Positions 6,984 through 11,876 of a stretch of 11,876 bases of DNA are shown here, in pieces. The translations under genes and the position numbers were made by a program. The first letter of the stretch is position 1, and every line of letters begins with the position of its first letter. Under the pieces are notes generated by a model. It ran no database searches, was not told where the DNA came from, and saw only the letters and a program-made list of their open reading frames with translations. The stretch spans positions 1-11,876 of the forward strand of contig CAITEM010000372.1 of the NCBI GenBank assembly GCA_903891395.1, in the 5' to 3' direction. This DNA is from an uncultured Hyphomicrobiales bacterium. GTDB lineage: Bacteria; Pseudomonadota; Alphaproteobacteria; Rhizobiales; Xanthobacteraceae.

Positions 6984-7967
6984 TTATTGCGGCTGCAAAC
7001 CGGCCGCTTTAATGATCGGCAGCAGGTGTTCGCGTTCCGCGATGAGGAAGGCTTTTGCCGCGGCCGGACTGGCGTCGGACCGGGCTTCCAGGCCGCCGGC
7101 CTCCAGCACGCGTTCGAAATCCGGGTCCTTCATGGCGTTGGCGGTCGCGGCCGAAACCTGATCGATGATCGCCTGCGGCGTCCCGGCGGGCGCCAGAACA
7201 CCGGTGGTGAGTTGGACGCTGAGGCCAGGCAGCGTTTCGACCGCCGCCGGAATATCGGGCGCCGCCTTAAGCCGCGCCGGTGCGCATATGGCCAAGATGC
7301 GCACCTGGCCGGCGCGGTGAAAACCGAGAACCTGGCTGGTGATGTTCGGCGTCATCATCGGCACCACGCCGCCGATGAGGTCGATCAGTCCGGGCCCGGC
7401 GCCGCGATACGGCACATGCAGGATGTCCGGCTTGCCGATGAGCTGCTTGAACAATTCACCGGCGAGATGGGTGACCGTTCCGGTGCCGGCCGAGGCGTAG
7501 GACAGTTGCTTGCCGGAGGTCTTCACGTATTTGATGAATTCGTCGAGCGTCGTGGCGGGCACGCTCGGGTGCACCACGATGGCGGTCGACGACGTCGCGA
7601 TCATGGACACCGCGGCGAAGTCCTTCGCGGTGTCGTAGGGCCGATCGATCATCAAATACGGCGCGATGATCTGCGAACTGGTGTCGCCGAACAACAGTGT
7701 CTGTCCGTCCGCCGTCGCGTGGGCCACCGCCGCCGCACCGATCGTGCCGCCGCCACCGCCCCGATTGTCGACCACGACCGTGCCAAGCGGCGTCTTCATG
7801 CGCTCGGCCCAATTGCGGGCGACCGCATCGACCACACCGCCCGGCGCGTAGGGGACAATCAGACGGATCGGACCCTGCGGGTATTTCGCCTGGGCAAAAG
7901 CACGCGGCGCAAAAAACTGCGCGGCGAGCGCCGCCCCGCCCCAGCGAATGCAATCACGACGATCCAT
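6984..7967 (-). CDS. Bug/TctC-family tripartite tricarboxylate transporter substrate-binding protein
   Basis: A 327-residue periplasmic receptor. The N-terminus (MDRRDCIRWGG, a hydrophobic stretch, then AFA before QAKYP) is a signal peptide with a twin-arginine-like start; the predicted cleavage is near residue 25. The mature protein opens with YPQGPIRLIVPYAPGG, which is diagnostic of the Bug family. It continues with NRGGGGGTIGAAAVA, YASAGTGTVTHLAGELFK and HVPYRGAGPGLIDLIGG, the strands and loops that cradle a carboxylate ligand. Family members bind small carboxylates, amino acids, nicotinate or related compounds. The TctA and TctB membrane partners are not in the window, which is common for the expanded Bug families of Bordetella and rhizobial relatives. 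AAAGGGA lies eight bases before ATG 7967. It leads the operon with the HbpS-like and exporter genes and is divergent from the deacetylase-fold gene. Confidence 0.95.
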   Translation of the reverse strand: MDRRDCIRWGGAALAAQFFAPRAFAQAKYPQGPIRLIVPYAPGGVVDAVARNWAERMKTPLGTVVVDNRGGGGGTIGAAAVAHATADGQTLLFGDTSSQIIAPYLMIDRPYDTAKDFAAVSMIATSSTAIVVHPSVPATTLDEFIKYVKTSGKQLSYASAGTGTVTHLAGELFKQLIGKPDILHVPYRGAGPGLIDLIGGVVPMMTPNITSQVLGFHRAGQVRILAICAPARLKAAPDIPAAVETLPGLSVQLTTGVLAPAGTPQAIIDQVSAATANAMKDPDFERVLEAGGLEARSDASPAAAKAFLIAEREHLLPIIKAAGLQPQ

Positions 7968-7996
7968 GCAGCGTTCCCTTTGATTTTTTATTTTGA

Positions 7997-8012
7997 GATC
8001 CGATGATCCGAT
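7997..8012. repeat. Tandem 8-base direct repeat (GATCCGAT twice)
   Basis: Two perfect adjacent copies lie in the intergenic region between the Bug-type receptor gene and the deacetylase-fold gene. The copies are short and could be chance, but they sit about 30-37 bases upstream of the receptor start, where a repressor could act. Confidence 0.5.
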
Positions 8013-8102
8013 TTTTCAGACGTCATAAACTAACGCAGTTCGGATAACTATGCTAACCAGCGCGATAACAGCCATGCGAACAAGCGCCATTTTGTCCCTG
8101 TG

Positions 8103-8107
8103 AAAGG
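8103..8107 (+). promoter_or_regulatory. Ribosome binding site deciding the deacetylase-fold start
   Basis: AAAGG ends seven bases before GTG 8115. The alternative in-frame GTG at 8100 has no such site upstream, so 8115 is preferred. Confidence 0.6.
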
Positions 8108-8114
8108 CTCGCCC

Positions 8115-8993
8115 GTGACGTCAGCAAACAACCCCGCCAAAGGATTTTCCTGGCCGAACGGCGCGCGCGTCGCCGTGGTCGTGACGTGCCTCATGGAAAA
8201 CTGGTCGGGCGACAAAGGTCCGCCGTTTTCGGTGCAGACCACGTCGCTCAAGCCGGGCACGCATGACCGCGCGGCAATGACCTGGGGCACCTATGGCAGC
8301 GCCCGCGGCGTCTGGCGTCTGCTGAAAATCCTGAACGAGAACAAGACACCCGCCACCTTCGTCGCCAATGCGCATTCGATGGAGCTTGCGCCGGAGGCCG
8401 TCGAGCAGATGTTGAAGTCGGGCCACGAGATCGCCGCCCACTCCTACACGCAAGACGCGTTGATGGCTTACCTCACGCCCGACGAAGAGCGCGCCATTAT
8501 CCAGAAATGCGTCGGCGTGTTCAAAAGCCTGACCGGTGCGCCGCCGAAAGGCTGGCTGAGCCCGGTGCTGGCGCCGACCGCGCACACCGAAGAACTCATC
8601 GCCGAAGCCGGTCTGCTCTGGTACGGCGACTACAACCACATCGACTTGCCGTTCTGCGTCGACACCAAGCATGGCCCGCTTGTGGCGCTGCCGCATTCGG
8701 ATTTCGCCGATCATCGCGTGCTGCGCGGCAACACCCGCGACTGGTACGAAGTCTACAAGGACACGTTCGACTATCTCTACGCCAACGAGCCGATGTCCTA
8801 CCTCAACATCACCATGCATTGCCACTTTGGCGGCCGGCCTCTGATGGCCGCGCATGTCGATAAAATTTTGAAATATATCCGCGGCTTCCCCGGCGCGTGG
8901 TTCGTCCGTCACGACGAACTGGCGCAATGGGTCAAGGACAACAAGATTACAGAGTGGACGAACCAGGAGCGGTTCTTCCCGCATCAGGCATAA
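8115..8993 (+). CDS. Polysaccharide deacetylase-fold (NodB-like) hydrolase, PuuE/allantoinase-like clade
   Basis: A 292-residue protein from GTG 8115 (297 from GTG 8100). The opening FSWPNGARVAVVVTC and the later GHEIAAHSYTQD, APTAHTEELIAEAG and WYGDYNHIDLPF follow the layout of the PuuE-like branch of the polysaccharide-deacetylase fold. That branch includes a metal-independent allantoinase and other enzymes acting on small C-N bonds rather than glycans. In line with this, the classical metal ligands are missing: the TFDD motif is replaced by CLMENWSG (about residues 25-32), and the second histidine of H-S-x-x-H is Gln (8451-8453). No signal peptide is present, so it is cytoplasmic. It stands alone on the plus strand, divergent from the Bug-type receptor operon, and may act on the compound that receptor binds. 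The substrate is unknown; polysaccharide deacetylation is unlikely. Confidence 0.88.
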   Translation: MTSANNPAKGFSWPNGARVAVVVTCLMENWSGDKGPPFSVQTTSLKPGTHDRAAMTWGTYGSARGVWRLLKILNENKTPATFVANAHSMELAPEAVEQMLKSGHEIAAHSYTQDALMAYLTPDEERAIIQKCVGVFKSLTGAPPKGWLSPVLAPTAHTEELIAEAGLLWYGDYNHIDLPFCVDTKHGPLVALPHSDFADHRVLRGNTRDWYEVYKDTFDYLYANEPMSYLNITMHCHFGGRPLMAAHVDKILKYIRGFPGAWFVRHDELAQWVKDNKITEWTNQERFFPHQA

Positions 8994-9045
8994 GGCGGCC
9001 GAACGCGATCCCTCCGCGCCTAACGGGCAGGATCTCCGGAGAGCC

Positions 9046-9276
9046 CTAGTATCCCCGGTCGAGGCTGTCGGCTTGGCGCGACAGGCTCGAAAGCTCGTCG
9101 GATACCGCAGTGCTCGCCTGGCTCTGTCTGAGCGACAACAAGCCGTACGCGAACACGACGGCGATCAATAAAAATACGGCGACGAAAATCAGCGGGATAT
9201 GCTCGGTATCTGTTCGGGCGGGACGTTCACGATGAGAAAACGGGTCGCGATCCGAGTGCTTCAGAACAACAGGCAT
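9046..9276 (-). CDS. Small single-pass membrane protein, hypothetical, 76 aa
   Basis: I do not recognise the family. The protein has a polar, charged N-terminus of about 34 residues (MPVVLKHSDRDPFSHRERP). One clear membrane helix follows (IPLIFVAVFLLIAVVFAYGL, about residues 35-54), then a short polar tail rich in Ser, Gln and Asp. By the positive-inside rule the basic N-terminus is probably cytoplasmic. The frame stays open to 9333, but I chose ATG 9276 because AGGAGG lies five bases upstream, the strongest ribosome site in the window. The gene converges on the deacetylase-fold gene with 52 bases between them and is separated from the next minus-strand gene by 124 bases, so it is probably transcribed alone. 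Confidence 0.72.
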   Translation of the reverse strand: MPVVLKHSDRDPFSHRERPARTDTEHIPLIFVAVFLLIAVVFAYGLLSLRQSQASTAVSDELSSLSRQADSLDRGY

Positions 9277-9281
9277 TACGG

Positions 9282-9287
9282 CCTCCT
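9282..9287 (-). promoter_or_regulatory. Strong ribosome binding site of the single-pass membrane protein gene
   Basis: AGGAGG on the minus strand, five bases before ATG 9276. It supports both the reality of this small gene and its start, against the longer frame that opens at 9333. Confidence 0.75.
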
Positions 9288-9400
9288 GCTGAGTGGCTGG
9301 AGCAACAACGCCGTAGCAGGCAATTTGGAACAAGCCGTCTCAGCGCCCCAGCCATGCATGGTGCACAGCGGTAGAGGCGGTCTCAGCCGCAACGGCCGGC

Positions 9401-9610
9401 TTAACGCCGCGTCAGTTCGAACCGGCCTTCGGCCGCGTTACGGGCGACGTCACACGCGCATTCCTCGGCAAAGATACGGAGTTGTTCGCGCGCGCCGGCA
9501 TCGGCCTCGCCCGGCGGAAACACGTCGGCGAATAATGTGTAGGTGAGATCGAAAATATGCCCGCGCGGCATCTCGAGCAGATAGCTCTTGAGGACGTCGC
9601 GGGTCAGCAT
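9401..9610 (-). CDS. Small soluble hypothetical protein, 69 aa
   Basis: I do not recognise the family. The protein has a mixed hydrophobic/charged N-terminal half (MLTRDVLKSYLLEMPRG) and an acidic, Ala/Glu-rich C-terminal half with two cysteines close together (EECACDV, about residues 49-55). It has no signal peptide and no membrane helix. Its start lies four bases after the stop of the coiled-coil protein gene, with no separate Shine-Dalgarno, which points to translational coupling and supports expression. It is the last gene of the run yccF, coiled-coil gene, this gene. Its function cannot be inferred. Confidence 0.65.
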   Translation of the reverse strand: MLTRDVLKSYLLEMPRGHIFDLTYTLFADVFPPGEADAGAREQLRIFAEECACDVARNAAEGRFELTRR

Positions 9611-9614
9611 GCCG

Positions 9615-9881
9615 CTAGTGCAGCGACGCGGCCGGCTCGTCGGTCTCGACGATGGCGCGGCCGAGATCGATGATCTCGGATTCCACCTCAGCCAGACGCT
9701 CGGTCAGCATGAGATATTTCTTGGTCGAGGTGCCGTCGGGGCCCCACTCGCTGGCCGCGCGCTGTTCCGGCGGCAGTTCGGCCATGGCGCCGATCATTTC
9801 CTCGACCGCGGTTTCCAGGATGTCGCGCTCATTGCTGAGTTCGCCAAGCCGCAGCTTCATATCATCGAGCTTATTCGCCAT
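9615..9881 (-). CDS. Small coiled-coil hypothetical protein, 88 aa
   Basis: I do not recognise the family. The sequence is strongly acidic and helical. An N-terminal stretch with heptad-like spacing (about residues 4-38, MANKLDDMKLRLGELSNERD onward) and a second one near 58-80 (LTERLAEVESEIIDLGRAI) flank a Gly/Pro-containing turn around WGPDGTS (46-52). This suggests a helical hairpin that self-associates or binds a partner. It has no signal peptide, membrane helix or cysteine. AAGAG precedes ATG 9881. The gene lies 18 bases after yccF and four bases before the next small gene, so it belongs to their transcript. Confidence 0.75.
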   Translation of the reverse strand: MANKLDDMKLRLGELSNERDILETAVEEMIGAMAELPPEQRAASEWGPDGTSTKKYLMLTERLAEVESEIIDLGRAIVETDEPAASLH

Positions 9882-9899
9882 TTCTATTTCTCTTGTTGC

Positions 9900-10295
9900 T
9901 CAGGCCGGAACGATGACCTTGCCGATCGGCCATAGCGCGATGCCGGCAAGTTTCAAATGAGCCCAGGCGAAAGGGATGCCGACGATGGTGACGGCGCACA
10001 GGACCGCGGTAACGAGATGGCCGAGCGCCAGCCACCAGCCCGCGAGCACGAACCAGACGATGTTGCCGAGCAAGCCGAGCGGCCCGGTACCGACGTCTTC
10101 ACGGCCGAAATATTGCTCGCGCGAGACGGCCTTTTGGCCGAATGGCAACAGCGTGTAGGCGGCGATCGTGAAGGCGGCCTTCGCCCAAGGCAGGCCGACG
10201 ATCGTGACCGCCATGATGACGCCTGCGATCGTCCAGCCGACGGCCATCCAGAAGCCGCCGAACAGAATCCACAACAGGTTCAATAACAGGGCCAC
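9900..10295 (-). CDS. yccF: YccF family inner membrane protein
   Basis: A 131-residue hydrophobic protein with a visible internal duplication. The motif TIVGLP followed by WAKAAF recurs later as TIVGIP followed by FAWAHLK. Each is preceded by a Trp/Gly-rich membrane segment (FGGFWMAVGW and LAGWWLALGH) and followed by a basic or proline loop (LLPFGQKAV and LWPIGKVIV). This tandem layout and length are those of the YccF (DUF307) family, a widespread inner membrane protein without a settled function. The start is GTG 10295 with a modest AGAAG-like site upstream. It begins 30 bases after the end of secA in the same direction, so it may be reached by secA read-through. No terminator is visible between them. 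Confidence 0.9.
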   Translation of the reverse strand: MALLLNLLWILFGGFWMAVGWTIAGVIMAVTIVGLPWAKAAFTIAAYTLLPFGQKAVSREQYFGREDVGTGPLGLLGNIVWFVLAGWWLALGHLVTAVLCAVTIVGIPFAWAHLKLAGIALWPIGKVIVPA

Positions 10296-10325
10296 GGGTT
10301 TGCTTCTTTCAGCCGCGGCGGCGCG

Positions 10326-11876
10326 TTAGGCGAACTTGCCGTGGCAGTGCTTGTACTTCTTGCCGGAGCCGCACGGGCACTCTTCGTTGCGGCCGACTTT
10401 GCCCCAGGTCGTGGGGTCTTTCGGATTGCGCTGTACGGCGACGTCGCCAGCGCTCGCGAGCGTCGGCGCCAGCGCCATCTCGTCCTCGCCGGTGGTCGGG
10501 TCGACCTTGTGCGCTTCCATGTAAGGAAGCTGCGAGCCCTCATCTGCCGCTGGGGGCTGTTGCACGATCTCGACGCGCATCAACTGGCTGGTGACCGCCT
10601 CACGCAAGTTTCCGATCATCGCTTCGAACAGGCTGAAGGCCTCCGCCTTGTATTCGTTGAGCGGATCGCGCTGGCCATAGCCGCGCAGGCCGATGACCTG
10701 ACGCAGATGCTCGAGCATGACGAGATGCTCGCGCCAGAGATGATCGAGCGTCTGCAGCAGGATGGACTTCTCGACGTAGCGCATGACGTCGGGCGTCCAC
10801 TTGGCGACCTTGGCCGCCATCCACTCATCGGCGCGGCGCTCGATGCGCTCGCGCATTTCCTCGTCGGCGATGCCTTCTTCCTTGGCCCATTCCTCGACCG
10901 GCAGCGTGAGCGTCAGGACTTCGCGCAGCGCCGTGTCGAGACCCTTGACGTCCCACTGCTCGGCATAGGCGTTGGCCGGAATGAATTTGGCGACCATCTC
11001 GTCGATGACCGTATGCCGCATGTCGGCCACGGTCTCGTCGACGTGCTCGTCGCGCATGAGGTCGAGCCGCTGGTCGAAGATGACCTTGCGCTGGTCGTTC
11101 ATCACGTTGTCGAACTTGAGAAGGTTTTTGCGGATGTCGAAGTTACGCGCTTCGACCTTCTGCTGCGCTTTCTCCAGCGCCTTGTTGATCCACGGATGGA
11201 CGATGGCTTCATCTTCCTTCAGGCCCAGGCGCGTCAGCATGCCGTCGAGCTTGTCGGAGCCGAAAATACGCATCAGGTCGTCGTCGAGCGACAGGAAGAA
11301 CTTGGAGTGCCCCGGATCGCCCTGACGGCCGGAGCGGCCACGAAGCTGGTTGTCGATGCGGCGGCTTTCATGGCGCTCGGTGCCGAGCACATAAAGACCA
11401 CCTGCTGCCAGCGCCTTTTCCTTTAGCTTAGAGATCTGTTCGCGAATGGCGACCGCGCGCGGGTCTTTGTCGCGCTGGTCGAGATCCTCGATGTCCGCAA
11501 GCTCCTGCCGGATGCGCATGTCGGCATTGCCGCCAAGCTGAATGTCGGTACCGCGGCCGGCCATGTTGGTGGCTATGGTGATGGCGCCCGGCACGCCGGC
11601 CTGCGACACGATGTAGGCTTCCTGCTCGTGGTAGCGCGCATTGAGGATCGCGAATACCCGCGTCTTGGTCGCCTTTTCATCGCCGGTATAAAGTTCGGCA
11701 AAGGCATTCGGGTCTTCGAGATTGTGCTGCTTCCAGCCGGCCTGCCGCAACGCTTCCGCGAGGCTTTCCGACTTTTCAATTGACGTCGTGCCGACCAGCA
11801 TCGGCTGGCCGCGCTGCTTGCAGTCTTCGATCAGCGTAATGATGGCGCGGTATTTCTCGGCAGAGGTGCGATAGAC
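10326..11876 (-). CDS. secA: Protein translocase ATPase subunit SecA, C-terminal part (cut by the window)
   Basis: The last 516 residues of SecA, the ATPase that drives preproteins through SecYEG; the N-terminal part lies beyond the right edge. The visible part starts in nucleotide-binding domain 2 (VYRTSAEKYRAII, then QPMLVGTTSIEKSE). It includes the helicase motifs GRGTDIQLGGN and NQLRGRSGRQGDPG, then the helical scaffold and wing domains (KFDNVMNDQRKVIFDQR, WREHLVMLEHLRQVIGLRGYGQ). It ends with the flexible linker and the zinc-binding tail CPCGSGKKYKHCHG, which contacts SecB. Spacing of the zinc ligands (C-x-C-x8-C-H) is canonical and no break is visible. Of the genes here it is the surest housekeeping marker. 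Small genes follow closely downstream on the same strand. Confidence 0.98.
   Translation of the reverse strand, partial: VYRTSAEKYRAIITLIEDCKQRGQPMLVGTTSIEKSESLAEALRQAGWKQHNLEDPNAFAELYTGDEKATKTRVFAILNARYHEQEAYIVSQAGVPGAITIATNMAGRGTDIQLGGNADMRIRQELADIEDLDQRDKDPRAVAIREQISKLKEKALAAGGLYVLGTERHESRRIDNQLRGRSGRQGDPGHSKFFLSLDDDLMRIFGSDKLDGMLTRLGLKEDEAIVHPWINKALEKAQQKVEARNFDIRKNLLKFDNVMNDQRKVIFDQRLDLMRDEHVDETVADMRHTVIDEMVAKFIPANAYAEQWDVKGLDTALREVLTLTLPVEEWAKEEGIADEEMRERIERRADEWMAAKVAKWTPDVMRYVEKSILLQTLDHLWREHLVMLEHLRQVIGLRGYGQRDPLNEYKAEAFSLFEAMIGNLREAVTSQLMRVEIVQQPPAADEGSQLPYMEAHKVDPTTGEDEMALAPTLASAGDVAVQRNPKDPTTWGKVGRNEECPCGSGKKYKHCHGKFA

Larger units (their letters stand above)
7968..8114. promoter_or_regulatory. 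Divergent intergenic control region with repeated ATCCGA hexamers
   Basis: This 147-base gap separates two divergent genes, so it must hold a promoter for each. It is clearly more AT-rich than its surroundings, especially 7979-8052. It contains a perfect tandem octamer GATCCGAT at 7997-8004 and 8005-8012, and the hexamer reappears inverted as TCGGAT at 8040-8045. This spacing suggests a regulator binding site, but I see no recognised operator and no strong -35/-10 pair. TATGCT at 8049-8054 is a candidate -10 element for the plus-strand gene. Confidence 0.4.

Noticed and set aside
6987..8006. A 339-codon open frame on the plus strand, antisense to the Bug-type receptor
   Set aside because: It lies opposite a clear family member. 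Its product is Arg/Gly/His-rich with no domain, as expected from the reverse frame of GC-rich codons.
8121..8984. A 287-codon minus-strand frame opposite the deacetylase-fold gene
   Set aside because: Composition is typical of a shadow frame and nothing recognisable is encoded; the plus strand gene has clear motifs.
10341..11426. A 361-codon plus-strand frame opposite secA
   Set aside because: secA is unmistakable, and the opposite frame mirrors its codon pattern without any domain.

Overview
The window looks like chromosomal DNA of a high-GC alphaproteobacterium, most likely of the order Hyphomicrobiales (Rhizobiales; Bradyrhizobium, Pseudolabrys or Rhodoplanes-like). I infer this from the GC-rich third positions, the style of the SecA C-terminus, a Bug-type solute receptor without its transporter, and the mixture of catabolic and efflux genes. 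No RNA genes, insertion sequences, CRISPR arrays or phage genes are visible. Coding density is high and no gene-free stretch exceeds 300 bases.

Layout. Positions 1-1330 (+) hold the 3' part of a YafK-type murein L,D-transpeptidase gene, cut by the window edge and interrupted by an in-frame amber codon at 344-346. Next comes a small GIY-YIG nuclease-like gene (1417-1716, +), whose stop codon overlaps that of a convergent metal-dependent hydrolase gene. The hydrolase (1713-2549) and a crotonase-fold protein (2587-3363) form a two-gene minus-strand operon. A strong hairpin terminator (3424-3453) separates it from a short secreted protein gene (3474-3716, -). Then follow two MFS exporters (3826-5040 and 5118-6491, -), a GlcG/HbpS-like protein (6495-6962, -) and a Bug/TctC-type periplasmic receptor (6984-7967, -). 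The last three lie 3-21 bases apart and read as one operon: receptor, HbpS-like, MdtD-like exporter. A divergent PuuE-clade polysaccharide-deacetylase-fold gene (8115-8993, +) shares the AT-rich intergenic region with this operon. Convergent to it is a one-helix membrane protein gene (9046-9276, -). The right end carries the 3' part of secA (10326 to the window end, -), followed downstream by yccF and two small soluble-protein genes (9401-10295, -).

How the genes work together. secA and the transpeptidase are housekeeping-type cell-envelope functions. The centre (1713-8993) looks like accessory small-molecule metabolism: a high-affinity receptor, an exporter, a GlcG-type protein and amide or lactone hydrolase folds, with no recognisable complete pathway.

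I did not find a convincing new multi-gene system. The observations most worth checking are the amber codon inside an otherwise intact transpeptidase frame and three enzyme-fold proteins lacking the textbook catalytic or metal residues of their superfamilies (crotonase, NodB fold, amidohydrolase). The orphan receptor operon, with repeated hexamers in its control region, is also worth a look.
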